From Mycolicibacterium mengxianglii (GTDB taxonomy: Bacteria; Actinomycetota; Actinomycetes; Mycobacteriales; Mycobacteriaceae), in contig NZ_CP065373.1 of NCBI RefSeq assembly GCF_015710575.1, positions 4,588,001 to 4,652,000 on the forward strand: DNA of 64,000 bases, given 5' to 3'. Position 1 is the first letter of the stretch. Every line of letters begins with the position of its first letter. The translations under genes were made by a program, and so were the position numbers. This document shows positions 53,725 to 62,673 of the stretch, in pieces. Under the pieces are notes generated by a model that had not been told where the DNA came from, ran no database searches, and saw only the letters and a program-made list of their open reading frames with translations.

Positions 53725-55422
53725 ATGGCCGAAGCGGTCCGGATCGGGAACTGCTCGGGTTTCTACGGAGACCGGCTTTCGGCGATGTACGACATGCTCA
53801 GCGGCGGCGAGCTGGACTTCCTCACCGGCGACTACCTGGCCGAGTTGACGATGCTGATCCTGGGCCGCGATCGGATGAAGAGCCCGGACCGCGGTTACGC
53901 CAAGACCTTCCTGACCCAGCTCGAGCAGTGCCTGGGCCTCGCGCTCGACAAGAAGGTCCGGATCGTCACCAACGCCGGCGGTCTGAACCCCGCCGGGCTG
54001 GCCGACGCGGTGCGGGCGCTGGCTGCGCGCCTCGGCCTGGCCGTCAACGTCGCCCACGTCGAAGGGGACGACCTACTCCCCCGCGCCGCCGAACTCGAAC
54101 TCGGTGAGCCCCTGACCGCCAATGCCTATCTCGGGGCCTGGGGCATCGTCGACTGCCTCGACCACGGCGCCGATGTCGTGGTGACCGGCAGAGTCACCGA
54201 CGCCTCGGTCACTGTCGGGCCGGCCGCCGCGCACTTCGGCTGGGGCCGCCACGACTATGACCAACTGGCCGGCGCTGTGGTCGCCGGGCACGTCATCGAG
54301 TGCGGCGCGCAGGCCACCGGCGGTAACTACGCCTTCTTCTCCGACGTCACCGATCCGCTTCACCCCGGCTTCCCGCTCGCCGAGATCCATGCCGACGGCT
54401 CGACGACCATCACCAAGCATCCCGGGACCGGTGGGCTGGTCAGCATCGACACCGTGACTGCGCAGCTGCTCTACGAAGTCTCCGGCGCCCGGTACGCCAA
54501 CCCGGATGTCACGGCCCGGCTGGACACCGTGGCGCTGGCCGGCGACGGACCTGACCGGGTGCGCATCAGCGGCGTCCGCGGCGAGGCTCCGCCCCCGTCA
54601 CTGAAGGTGTCGCTCAACCAGATCGGCGGCTTCCGCAACACGATGACCTTCGTGCTGACCGGTTTGAACATCGAGGCCAAGGCCGAGCTGGTACAGCGAC
54701 AGCTCACAGCGGCGCTGACGGTCGAACCCGCCGAGGTGAGCTGGACGCTGGCCCGCACCGACCATCCTGACGCCGACACCGAAGAGACCGCCAGCGCGCT
54801 GCTGCACTGCGTGGTACGCGACGCCGACCCCGCTGTGGTGGGACGCCAGTTCTCCAGTGCAGCAGTGGAACTCGCACTCGCCAGCTACCCGGGTTTCCAT
54901 GTGACGGCACCCCCGGGGGACGGCCAGGTGTACGGCGTCTTCACCGCGGGCTACGTCGACGCCGCCGAGGTGGCGCACGTGGCCGTACACGCCGACGGAA
55001 CCCGGGTCGCCATCACACCCGCGGCGCAGACTCAACCCCTTGTTGCCGCCGCTGAACCCGCGCCCCCGCCGCCGCGGTCACCCGGCCCGACCCGACGGCT
55101 CCCACTGGGCACCATCGCCGGCGCCCGCAGCGGGGACAAAGGTGGCAGCGCCAACGTCGGGGTGTGGGTGCGCACCGAGGAACAGTGGCGGTGGCTCGCC
55201 AACACCCTGACCGTCGAAGTTCTGCAGGACTTGCTGCCCGAGACCGCGGATCTGGACGTCACCCGATACCTGCTGCCGAATCTGTACGCCGTCAACGTCG
55301 TCGTCGACGGCCTGCTCGGACAGGGTGTGGGGTATCAGGCCCGATTCGACCCGCAGGCCAAAGGCCTCGGGGAATGGCTGCGCAGCCGTCACCTCGACAT
55401 CCCGGAAGGGTTGATCCCGTGA
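53725..55422 (+). CDS. AtuA-like acyclic terpene utilisation protein (DUF1446)
   Basis: The 565-residue protein consists of a DUF1446 domain (about 1-440: RIGNCSGFYGDRLSAMYDML, VVTGRVTDASVTVGPAA, ECGAQATGGNYAF) and a C-terminal AtuA-like ferredoxin-fold domain (about 455-565: IAGARSGDKGGSANVGVWV). In Pseudomonas AtuA belongs to citronellol/geraniol degradation with a geranyl-CoA carboxylase; its own reaction is not established. It is counterpart of Rv0976c and leads the operon. ATG 53725 is chosen; GTG 53710 is possible. Its stop overlaps the next start by four bases. Confidence 0.85.
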   Translation: MAEAVRIGNCSGFYGDRLSAMYDMLSGGELDFLTGDYLAELTMLILGRDRMKSPDRGYAKTFLTQLEQCLGLALDKKVRIVTNAGGLNPAGLADAVRALAARLGLAVNVAHVEGDDLLPRAAELELGEPLTANAYLGAWGIVDCLDHGADVVVTGRVTDASVTVGPAAAHFGWGRHDYDQLAGAVVAGHVIECGAQATGGNYAFFSDVTDPLHPGFPLAEIHADGSTTITKHPGTGGLVSIDTVTAQLLYEVSGARYANPDVTARLDTVALAGDGPDRVRISGVRGEAPPPSLKVSLNQIGGFRNTMTFVLTGLNIEAKAELVQRQLTAALTVEPAEVSWTLARTDHPDADTEETASALLHCVVRDADPAVVGRQFSSAAVELALASYPGFHVTAPPGDGQVYGVFTAGYVDAAEVAHVAVHADGTRVAITPAAQTQPLVAAAEPAPPPPRSPGPTRRLPLGTIAGARSGDKGGSANVGVWVRTEEQWRWLANTLTVEVLQDLLPETADLDVTRYLLPNLYAVNVVVDGLLGQGVGYQARFDPQAKGLGEWLRSRHLDIPEGLIP

Positions 55423-55571
55423 GCAATCCGGGTACCGGCATCTGGAACACCCCCGAGCGCAAGCAGTTGCGCAAGACGGTGCGCGGATTGGTCGACCAGG
55501 AAATCTTTCCCCACGTGCGCGGAGAAATCCTCACCGCTCTGGCCGCAAAGACACTTGGATATCAACCATGA
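55419..55571 (+). pseudogene. fadE13: Acyl-CoA dehydrogenase (fadE13) remnant with internal in-frame deletion
   Basis: The frame codes only 50 residues. Residues 1-31 (GIWNTPERKQLRKTVRGLVDQ, EIFPHV) match the N-terminus of acyl-CoA dehydrogenases, and the rest (EILTALAAKTLGYQ) matches their extreme C-terminus, so roughly 330 codons holding the FAD- and substrate-binding domains are missing. M. tuberculosis has full-length fadE13 (Rv0975c) at this position. Start and stop overlap atuA (GTGA) and accD2 (ATGA) by four bases, so translation through the operon is preserved. The product cannot be a dehydrogenase. An assembly error is possible. Confidence 0.82.
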
Positions 55572-57163
55572 CCGCCCTGAGGTCCGTCCTGGACCCGAAC
55601 TCCCCCGCGTTCGCCGCGGCCGCGGCGACGACGACGGCCAAACTCGACGAGATGGCAGGCGAATTCGCCAAGGCGCTCGCCGGCGGTGGGCCCAAATACG
55701 TCGAACGCCACCACGGCCGCGGCAAGCTGACCGCGCGAGAGCGAATCGAACTGATCGTCGACCCCGACTCGCCGTTCCTGGAGCTGTGCCCGTTGGCCGG
55801 GTACGGCAGCGAGTTCCAGGTGGGCGCCAGCGTCGTGACCGGCATCGGCGTCGTCGAGGGCGTCGAGTGCATGCTGATCGCCAACGACCCCACCGTCAAG
55901 GGCGGCACCAGCAACCCATGGACACTGCGGAAGAACCTGCGCGCCAACCAGATCGCATTGGAGAACCGCCTGCCGGTGATCTCGCTGGTGGAATCCGGCG
56001 GGGCGGACCTGCCGACGCAGAAGGAGATCTTCATCCCGGGTGGCCGGCTGTTCCGGGATCTGACCCGGTTGTCGGCGGCAGGCATCCCGACGATCGCGTT
56101 GGTGTTCGGCAACTCGACCGCCGGTGGCGCCTACATCCCCGGTATGTCCGATCACGTGGTGATGATCAAAGAACGGTCCAAGGTGTTCCTGGCCGGACCG
56201 CCGCTGGTGAAGATGGCCACCGGGGAGGAGTCCGACGACGAGGCCTTGGGCGGCGCCGAGATGCACGCGCGTACCTCCGGTTTGGCGGACTACCTCGCCG
56301 CCGACGAACTCGACGCCCTACGGATCGGACGCCGTATCGTCGCCCGGCTCAACTGGGTCAAGCAGGGCCCCAGCCCCGAAGCAGTGCGGCCACCGTTGTT
56401 CGACGAGAACGAACTGCTCGGCATCGTGGGTGCGGACCTACGCATCCCCTTCGACCCGCGCGAGGTCATCGCCAGGGTGGTCGACGGCTCCGACTTCGAC
56501 GAGTTCAAACCGATGTACGGCGGCTCGCTGGTCACCGGGTGGGCCACCCTCCACGGCTACCCCCTGGGCATTCTGGCCAACGCCCGCGGTGTGTTGTTCA
56601 GCCAGGAAGCCCAGAAGGCCACTCAGTTCATCCAGTTGGCCAACCGGTCGAATACGCCATTGTTGTTCCTGCACAACACCACCGGCTACATGGTCGGCAA
56701 AGTGTACGAAGAAGGCGGGATGATCAAGCACGGCTCGATGATGATCAACGCCGTGTCGAATTCGACCGTGCCGCACATCTCATTGCTGATCGGTGCGTCC
56801 TACGGTGCGGGCCACTACGGCATGTGCGGACGCGCCTACGACCCCCGCTTTCTGTTCGCCTGGCCGAGTGCCAAATCCGCGGTGATGGGCGGCACCCAGC
56901 TGGCGGGGGTGCTGTCCATCGTCAGCCGGGCCGCCGCACAAGCGCGTGGCCAGGAGTTCGACGAGGACGCTGATACCGCTCTGCGAGCCGCCGTGGAGGC
57001 GCAGATCGAAGCCGAGTCGCTACCGATGTTCCTGTCCGGGCGGCTGTACGACGACGGCGTGATCGATCCGCGTGACACCCGCACAGTTCTGGGAATGTGC
57101 CTGTCCGCCATCGCCAGCGGCCCGATCGAGGGGACGTCGAACTTCGGCGTCTTCCGGATGTGA
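55568..57163 (+). CDS. accD2: Acyl-CoA carboxylase carboxyltransferase (beta) subunit
   Basis: The subunit moves CO2 from biotin to an acyl-CoA, probably a branched or methylcrotonyl/geranyl-type substrate. The 531-residue protein is of the two-domain crotonase-fold type: KYVERHHGRGKLTARERIELI, LVESGGADLPTQ, FGNSTAGGAYIPGMSD and, in the C-terminal half, GTTGY-like HNTTGYMVG and IGASYGAGHYGMCGRAYDPRF. The last motifs are typical of methylcrotonyl/geranyl-CoA carboxylases rather than propionyl-CoA carboxylases. It overlaps the fadE13 remnant by four bases and is followed after three bases by accA2. Confidence 0.93.
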   Translation: MTALRSVLDPNSPAFAAAAATTTAKLDEMAGEFAKALAGGGPKYVERHHGRGKLTARERIELIVDPDSPFLELCPLAGYGSEFQVGASVVTGIGVVEGVECMLIANDPTVKGGTSNPWTLRKNLRANQIALENRLPVISLVESGGADLPTQKEIFIPGGRLFRDLTRLSAAGIPTIALVFGNSTAGGAYIPGMSDHVVMIKERSKVFLAGPPLVKMATGEESDDEALGGAEMHARTSGLADYLAADELDALRIGRRIVARLNWVKQGPSPEAVRPPLFDENELLGIVGADLRIPFDPREVIARVVDGSDFDEFKPMYGGSLVTGWATLHGYPLGILANARGVLFSQEAQKATQFIQLANRSNTPLLFLHNTTGYMVGKVYEEGGMIKHGSMMINAVSNSTVPHISLLIGASYGAGHYGMCGRAYDPRFLFAWPSAKSAVMGGTQLAGVLSIVSRAAAQARGQEFDEDADTALRAAVEAQIEAESLPMFLSGRLYDDGVIDPRDTRTVLGMCLSAIASGPIEGTSNFGVFRM

Positions 57164-57166
57164 CGT

Positions 57167-59131
57167 ATGACGATCCAGAAGGTCCTGGTGGCCAATCGCG
57201 GGGAGATCGCCCGGCGCGTTTTCACCACATGCCGACGCCTCGGGGTGGGCACCGTGGCGGTTTACACCGACCCCGACATGGGTGCGCCTCATGTCGGTGA
57301 GTCCGATACCCGGGTGCGCATCGACAGCTACCTCGATGCCGGTGCGCTGATCGGGGCGGCCCGTGCGGCCGGCGCGGACGCGATCCACCCCGGTTACGGC
57401 TTTCTGTCGGAGAACGCCGATTTCGCCGAGGCGGTGGTGACGGCGGGGCTCACCTGGATAGGTCCGACCCCGGCGGCCGTGCGGGCGATGGGTTCGAAGA
57501 TCGAGTCGAAGAAGCTGATGGCCGCCGCGGGGGTGCCGGTGCTCGACGAGCTCGACCCGGCGACGGTCACCGAGGCGCAGCTGCCGGTTCTGGTCAAGGC
57601 CTCCGCCGGGGGCGGCGGCCGCGGTATGCGGGTGGTCAACACGCTGGCCGACTTGCCTGGTGAGGTCGAAGCCGCACAGCGCGAGGCGAAGTCGGCGTTC
57701 GGTGACGGAGAAGTGTTCTGCGAGCGTTACCTGCCGACCGGCCACCACGTCGAGGTGCAGGTGATGGCCGACAGTCACGGCACGGTCTGGGCGGTCGGCG
57801 AGCGGGAGTGCTCCATTCAGCGCCGCCACCAGAAGATCATCGAAGAGGCGCCCTCACCGCTGGTGGAGCGCATACCGGGCATGCGCGAGAAGCTGTTCGA
57901 CGCTGCGCGACTGGCGGCCACCGCCATCGGCTACAACGGAGCGGGCACGGTGGAGTTCCTGGCTGATGACCAGGGCGGCTTCTACTTCCTGGAGATGAAC
58001 ACCCGGCTGCAGGTCGAGCATCCGGTCACCGAGGCCACCACCGGACTGGACCTGGTGCAGTTACAACTGCAGGTGGCCGACGGCAGCGCCCTGGACGCGG
58101 AACCACCTGCGGCCCAGGGCCATTCAATCGAGGCCAGGCTCTACGCCGAAGATCCGGCCGCGGGCTGGCTGCCCCAGTCCGGCACGGTGCACCACTTCGA
58201 GGTACCCGCTGTGCAGAGCGAGTTCGAGGACACCGGCCGCGCGGGCGTCCGGCTGGACTCGGGCATTGTCGGCGGTTCGACGGTCTCGATACATTACGAC
58301 CCGATGCTGGCCAAGGTCATCTCGTTCGCCCCGACCCGGCGCCACGCCGCGCAGGTGCTGGCGGCCGCGCTGACCCGCACCCGGCTGCACGGACCGCGAT
58401 CCAACCGGGACCTGCTGGTCAACGTGCTGCGCCATCCGGCGTTCCTCGACGGCGCCACCGATACCTCGTTTTTCGACACCCACGGCCTTGCCGAGCTGGC
58501 CGCGCCGCTGCTCGACGCCCGCGCCCAGCGACTGTGTGCCATCGCCGCCACCCTCGCCGAGGCCGCACACAATCGGGCCGGCGCCCGGGTGCTGTCGACG
58601 GCACCGAGCAGCTGGCGCAACCTCCCCTCCGCGGATCAGGTCAAGATTTTCCGAGGCGAGCGCGGCGATCAGCGCGTCGCGTACCGGCATGCCCGTGATG
58701 GCCTGATCTTGCCGGACGACCCCGGGGTGCAGGTGCGCTCAGCGGCACCGGACCACGTGGTGCTGGCCGACGCCGCAGGCGTGGAGATCCCCTTCCGGGT
58801 GGCGCGATACTCCGACGAGATCTACATCGACTGCCCGCTGGGCGCCACCGCGTTGGTGGCGGTGCCGCGGTTCACCGAACCCGGATCGGCCGCTGCACTG
58901 GGATCGCTGCTGGCACCGATGCCGGGTGTCGTCGTCCGCGTCGGCGCCGCAACCGGTGCCACCGTCACCGCCGGACAGCCACTGGTGTGGCTGGAGGCGA
59001 TGAAGATGGAGCACACCATCGCCTCCCCGGCCGACGGGGTACTCACCGAAATGACTGTGCGCCAAGGCGACCAGGTCGACGTCGGTGCGGTGCTCGCAGT
59101 GGTGACCGCCCAGGACAAAGGAGAGCAATGA
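57167..59131 (+). CDS. accA2: Acyl-CoA carboxylase alpha subunit (biotin carboxylase plus BCCP)
   Basis: The 654-residue protein carboxylates its own biotin with ATP and bicarbonate. It has the N-terminal biotin carboxylase domain (about 1-445: VLVANRGEIARRVFTTCRRL, KASAGGGGRGMRVV for ATP, CSIQRRHQKIIEEAPS, EMNTRLQVEHPVTE), a linker, and the C-terminal biotin carrier domain with the biotinylated lysine in WLEAMKMEHTI near residue 610. It pairs with accD2. Its stop overlaps fadE12 by four bases. Confidence 0.95.
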   Translation: MTIQKVLVANRGEIARRVFTTCRRLGVGTVAVYTDPDMGAPHVGESDTRVRIDSYLDAGALIGAARAAGADAIHPGYGFLSENADFAEAVVTAGLTWIGPTPAAVRAMGSKIESKKLMAAAGVPVLDELDPATVTEAQLPVLVKASAGGGGRGMRVVNTLADLPGEVEAAQREAKSAFGDGEVFCERYLPTGHHVEVQVMADSHGTVWAVGERECSIQRRHQKIIEEAPSPLVERIPGMREKLFDAARLAATAIGYNGAGTVEFLADDQGGFYFLEMNTRLQVEHPVTEATTGLDLVQLQLQVADGSALDAEPPAAQGHSIEARLYAEDPAAGWLPQSGTVHHFEVPAVQSEFEDTGRAGVRLDSGIVGGSTVSIHYDPMLAKVISFAPTRRHAAQVLAAALTRTRLHGPRSNRDLLVNVLRHPAFLDGATDTSFFDTHGLAELAAPLLDARAQRLCAIAATLAEAAHNRAGARVLSTAPSSWRNLPSADQVKIFRGERGDQRVAYRHARDGLILPDDPGVQVRSAAPDHVVLADAAGVEIPFRVARYSDEIYIDCPLGATALVAVPRFTEPGSAAALGSLLAPMPGVVVRVGAATGATVTAGQPLVWLEAMKMEHTIASPADGVLTEMTVRQGDQVDVGAVLAVVTAQDKGEQ

Positions 59132-60297
59132 GCTTCATCGAGAACGCGGAACGGCAGGCGCTGCGCAAATCAGTGGCCGCGTTCGCGTCGAACTACGGTC
59201 AGGACTATTACCTGGAGAAAGCCCGCGCGGGCCAGCATACCGACGAATTATGGAGTGAGGCAGGCAAACTCGGCTTCATCGGGGTGAATCTGCCTTTGGA
59301 GTACGGCGGGGGCGGTGCCGGCATGTACGAGCTGTCGCTGGTCATGGAAGAGATGGCGGCCGCGGGGTCCGCGCTACTGATGATGGTGGTCTCCCCCGCG
59401 ATCAACGGCACCATCATCGCCAAGTTCGGCACCGATGACCAGAAGAAGCGCTGGCTGCCCGGAATCGCCGACGGCGCCATCACCATGGCGTTCGCGATCA
59501 CCGAACCCGACGCCGGGTCGAACTCGCACCGGATCACCACCACCGCGCGCCGCGATGGCAGCGACTGGATCCTCAACGGTCAGAAGGTCTACATCTCCGG
59601 CGTCGATCAGGCCCAGGCCGTCCTCGTCGTGGGCCGCGCCGTCCGGTCCGATACAGGGGCCAAGTCCGAATCTCTTCGTCCGGCGCTGTTCGTGGTGCCC
59701 ACCGATACCCCAGGCCTGAGCTACACCAAGATCGACATGGAGATGGTCAGCCCGGAATTCCAGTTCCAGCTGTTCCTCGACGACGTGCGCCTCCCGGCCG
59801 ACGCGCTGGTCGGCTCCGAGGATGCCGCGATCGCGCAGTTGTTCGCCGGGTTGAATCCCGAACGCATCATGGGCGCGGCCAGCGCCGTCGGCATGGGCCG
59901 CTTCGCGATCAGCAAAGCCACCGAGTACGTCAAGACGCGGCAGGTGTGGAAAACCCCGATCGGGGCGCACCAGGGCATCGCTCATCCGCTGGCGCAGAAT
60001 CACATCGAGATCGAGTTGGCCAAGTTGATGATGCAGAAGGCCGCCACGCTCTATGACAACGGCGACGACCTCGGCGCCGCGGAGGCCGCCAACATGGCCA
60101 AATACGCCGCCGGCGAGGCGTCGGTGCGGGCCGTCGACCAGGCCGTGCAGTCTCTGGGCGGCAACGGGTTGACCAAGGAATACGGCATCGCGTCCGTGCT
60201 GACCGCGTCCAGACTCGCCCGCATCGCCCCGGTCAGCCGCGAGATGATCCTCAACTTCGTGGCCCAGACCTCACTGGGCCTGCCCCGCTCGTACTGA
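59128..60297 (+). CDS. fadE12: Acyl-CoA dehydrogenase
   Basis: The 389-residue flavoenzyme oxidises an acyl-CoA to the 2-enoyl-CoA. It has the all-helical N-domain, the middle domain with MAFAITEPDAGSNSHRITTTA and WILNGQKVYISGVDQA (FAD and substrate contacts), and a C-domain with QSLGGNGLTKEYGIASVLTASRLARIAPVS, where a catalytic glutamate near the TKEYG segment is expected. ATG 59128 overlaps accA2; the open frame further upstream is accA2 read in another frame. With the fadE13 homologue reduced, this is the operon's only intact dehydrogenase. Confidence 0.93.
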   Translation: MSFIENAERQALRKSVAAFASNYGQDYYLEKARAGQHTDELWSEAGKLGFIGVNLPLEYGGGGAGMYELSLVMEEMAAAGSALLMMVVSPAINGTIIAKFGTDDQKKRWLPGIADGAITMAFAITEPDAGSNSHRITTTARRDGSDWILNGQKVYISGVDQAQAVLVVGRAVRSDTGAKSESLRPALFVVPTDTPGLSYTKIDMEMVSPEFQFQLFLDDVRLPADALVGSEDAAIAQLFAGLNPERIMGAASAVGMGRFAISKATEYVKTRQVWKTPIGAHQGIAHPLAQNHIEIELAKLMMQKAATLYDNGDDLGAAEAANMAKYAAGEASVRAVDQAVQSLGGNGLTKEYGIASVLTASRLARIAPVSREMILNFVAQTSLGLPRSY

Positions 60298-61076
60298 TGG
60301 CGGTCGACTACCGCGTCTGCGATGCCGCGGCGCACCTGACGCTGAACTCACCGCGCAACCGCAACGCGCTCTCCAGCGAACTGGTCGGCGAACTCCATCA
60401 GGGGCTGCGCGCCGCGGTGGCCGACCCGCAGGTGCGGGTCGTCGTGCTGGGCCATACCGGCGGCACGTTCTGTGCAGGCGCGGATCTGCGCGAAGCCCCT
60501 GGCGGTCAGTCCCCGACTGACCCCTTCGAACAGGCCGTCGCCCGGGCCCAGGAGATGGCGACGCTGCTGCGCGCGCTCGTCGAATGCCCGAAGCCGGTGC
60601 TCGGTGCCGTCGACGGCCATGTCCGCGCGGGCGGGCTGGGGTTGGTCGGCGCCTGCGACATCGTGGTGGCCGGGCCGCGCAGCACCTTCGCCTTGACCGA
60701 GGCACGCATCGGGGTGGCACCGGCGATCATCTCCATGACGCTGCTACCGAGAATGTCGCCGCGCGCTGCAAGTCGCTATTACCTCACCGGTGAGACGTTC
60801 ACCGCGTCCCAGGCCGCGGACATCGGTCTCGTCACCACCGCGGCCGACGACGTCGACGCCGGAATCGCTTCGCTCGTCAAGGAATTGACGAAGGCGTCAC
60901 CCCAAGGGCTGGCCGCCTCAAAAGCCCTGACCACAGCCACGTTGCTTGCGGGGTTCGACGCCGACGCCGAACGGCTGATTCGAGATTCAGCAATACTTTT
61001 CGTCTCCGAAGAGGCCCGCGAGGGGATGCTGTCATTCCTGCAGAAGCGGCCGCCACGGTGGGCGGTACCGGGCTGA
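60297..61076 (+). CDS. echA7: Enoyl-CoA hydratase/isomerase family protein
   Basis: The 259-residue crotonase-fold protein likely hydrates the unsaturated acyl-CoA produced upstream. It shows LTLNSPRNRNALSSELVGEL, the oxyanion-hole segment GGTFCAGADLREAP, and AVDGHVRAGGLGLVGACDIVVA with the second oxyanion glycine. One of the usual two catalytic glutamates is replaced in the RAGGLGL segment, so a hydratase, isomerase or lyase activity is open. Its ATG overlaps the fadE12 stop. It is counterpart of Rv0971c and ends the operon. Confidence 0.9.
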   Translation: MAVDYRVCDAAAHLTLNSPRNRNALSSELVGELHQGLRAAVADPQVRVVVLGHTGGTFCAGADLREAPGGQSPTDPFEQAVARAQEMATLLRALVECPKPVLGAVDGHVRAGGLGLVGACDIVVAGPRSTFALTEARIGVAPAIISMTLLPRMSPRAASRYYLTGETFTASQAADIGLVTTAADDVDAGIASLVKELTKASPQGLAASKALTTATLLAGFDADAERLIRDSAILFVSEEAREGMLSFLQKRPPRWAVPG

Positions 61077-61159
61077 ACAACAGGCGCGGTGCGGCGATCG
61101 AACGCCAATCCAACCGTCCACCTTTGCGGTGGGCAACGATCGAAGTAGGCTCGTCGCTG

Positions 61160-61753
61160 ATGAGCAATTCAGCGCCGCGGGACTCATCGTTGCGAGCCGC
61201 AGACGACGACCGGATCCAGGTCGCGCAACTACTGACCGATGCCATGGCGCAGGGCGCCATGGACCTCGCCGAGTACGAGGACCGGTTGGCCAAGGCGTAT
61301 GCCGCCAGGACGTACGAAGAGCTCGATTCGCTGTCGGCAGACCTGCCTGGCATCGCCAACACCCGCCGCGGCGCGTGCAAGCCGGCGCCATCCACCGTGC
61401 TACTGGCAATCATGAGCGGCTTCGAGCGCCGTGGCCGCTGGAACGTGCCCAAGCAACTGACGACGTTCACGTTCTGGGGTGGCGGTGTCGTGGACCTCCG
61501 CTACGCGGATTTCACCTGCGCGCAGGTCGACATCCATGCGTACTCGATCATGGGCGGACAGACGATCCTGCTGCCCCCGGAAGTCAACGTCACGATCAGC
61601 GGGTCCGGCGTCATGGGCGCCTTCGACCGCAACGTCGACGAGGCCGGGACACCCGGCGCGCCGCAGGTCACCATCTCCGGATTCGCGTTGTGGGGCAGCG
61701 TCGCGATCAAGCGCAAGAGGCGCCGCAACCAGGCTGGCGAACTACCAGCCTGA
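61160..61753 (+). CDS. DUF1707 domain protein with LiaF-like C-terminus
   Basis: The 197-residue protein starts with a DUF1707 domain (about 9-62: LRAADDDRIQVAQLLTDAMAQGAMDLAEYEDRLAKAY, SADLPG), a short helical motif common in actinobacterial membrane-associated proteins. The C-terminal part (about 95-190) is beta-rich, with FWGGGVVDLRYADFT, SIMGGQTILLPPEVNV and ISGFALWGSVAIKRK, like the cell-wall-active-antibiotic-response domain of LiaF. No membrane helix is obvious. ATG 61160 precedes the family homology directly; the open frame upstream overlaps echA7. Confidence 0.8.
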   Translation: MSNSAPRDSSLRAADDDRIQVAQLLTDAMAQGAMDLAEYEDRLAKAYAARTYEELDSLSADLPGIANTRRGACKPAPSTVLLAIMSGFERRGRWNVPKQLTTFTFWGGGVVDLRYADFTCAQVDIHAYSIMGGQTILLPPEVNVTISGSGVMGAFDRNVDEAGTPGAPQVTISGFALWGSVAIKRKRRRNQAGELPA

Positions 61754-61761
61754 CCCGACTC

Positions 61762-62067
61762 CTACTCGCAGTCGGCACAGATCGTGGCACCGTCCGCGGA
61801 GCTGGCCAGCCGACTTCGGTGGAAAACCAGGAAGCAGCTGCTGCAGGTGAACTCGTCGGCCTGCTTCGGGACGACCTTGACCATCAGTTCCTCACCGGAC
61901 AGGTCAGCGCCCGGCAGCTCGAACAACTCGGCCAATTCTGCCGGGTCGTCGTCCACAACGTCGCTGCCGTGCACTGCGAGGCCGGACGCCACTTCGCGCA
62001 GCGGATCGGCCGGGGTGTCCTCACTGTCACGGCGTCGGGGTGCGTCGTAATCGGTAACCGTTGTCAT
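61762..62067 (-). CDS. DUF4193 zinc-ribbon-like protein
   Basis: The 101-residue protein is acidic at its N-terminus (RRRDSEDTPADPLREVASG) and ends in a probable zinc ribbon with CSSC and CADC (EFTCSSCFLVFHRSRLA and ATICADCE). This is the pattern of the DUF4193 family, found throughout actinobacteria and of unknown role. ATG 62067 is chosen because family homologues begin there. It converges on the DUF1707 gene, with 8 bp between stops. Confidence 0.8.
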   Translation of the reverse strand: MTTVTDYDAPRRRDSEDTPADPLREVASGLAVHGSDVVDDDPAELAELFELPGADLSGEELMVKVVPKQADEFTCSSCFLVFHRSRLASSADGATICADCE

Positions 62068-62142
62068 GCGTCCCTCCTCGGGATCAGCGGGGCGTTGACA
62101 CCTCACACCGTCGTCAACGTTGAGCGGTGTTACCCACGTGCC

Positions 62143-62158
62143 AGCGGTTCCAACCGCT
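62143..62158. promoter_or_regulatory. Inverted repeat upstream of the DUF4193 gene
   Basis: AGCGGTT and AACCGCT are exact reverse complements separated by two bases, 76-91 bp upstream of the gene start. It may be an operator; no regulator is suggested by the context. Confidence 0.35.
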
Positions 62159-62234
62159 AAATTTCATGACTTTTTCGCCGCCATCAACACGTTGGCGCCC
62201 AGGACAATTCGTGGCAAATTTCGGGTCCTGTTTG

Positions 62235-62279
62235 AGTGGCCGTGCCGCCGCGGTCACGTCACGCGGCGGCACGGCCACT
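62235..62279. terminator. Long hairpin, probable terminator
   Basis: An 18-bp perfect stem (62235-62252 with 62262-62279) with a nine-base loop lies 67 bp beyond the stop of the small minus-strand gene. GC-rich stems without a T tract are common terminators in mycobacteria. Confidence 0.6.
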
Positions 62280-62345
62280 GACGTCGTACCCAACGCAAAG
62301 ACCTAGCCAACGCGGGTCACGCGTTCTTTACCCGGACGAAACGCC

Positions 62346-62636
62346 TCAGGCGTCGGACGCAGTACCGTCGAGAACACCGGAGACGCCGTCGAGCAACGCC
62401 CGAAACTCGGCGTGCTGCGCGTAGCAGTCGATCCAGGCCTCGACGTTGGCCGTGGTCTCCGCCGACAGTGGCTGCCGGGCCCGTTGCACCGCACCGAGCA
62501 CATCGCGGATGACAGTGGTGAATTCACCTACGCCGAGATTGACAAAAGCCATGTCGCGCTCTGCCTGGGTGAGCACATCCCGGTGATCGTCAACCAGGTT
62601 CCAGGCCAGGTCACTCTCGTTTGGTCGTCGCTTCAT
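62346..62636 (-). CDS. Hypothetical small protein
   Basis: The 96-residue protein (start ATG 62636) is acidic and mostly helical: ESDLAWNLVDDHRDVLTQAERDMAFVNLGVG, then a QRARQPLSAETTANVEAWIDCYAQ stretch. There is no signal peptide, membrane helix or known domain. I do not recognise a family. It follows the STAS gene by 37 bp on the same strand, so a shared transcript and a role near that regulatory protein are possible. Confidence 0.65.
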   Translation of the reverse strand: MKRRPNESDLAWNLVDDHRDVLTQAERDMAFVNLGVGEFTTVIRDVLGAVQRARQPLSAETTANVEAWIDCYAQHAEFRALLDGVSGVLDGTASDA

Positions 62637-62673
62637 CGATTCATTCTTCGTGGGCCAGTGGTCGAGCGCAGCG

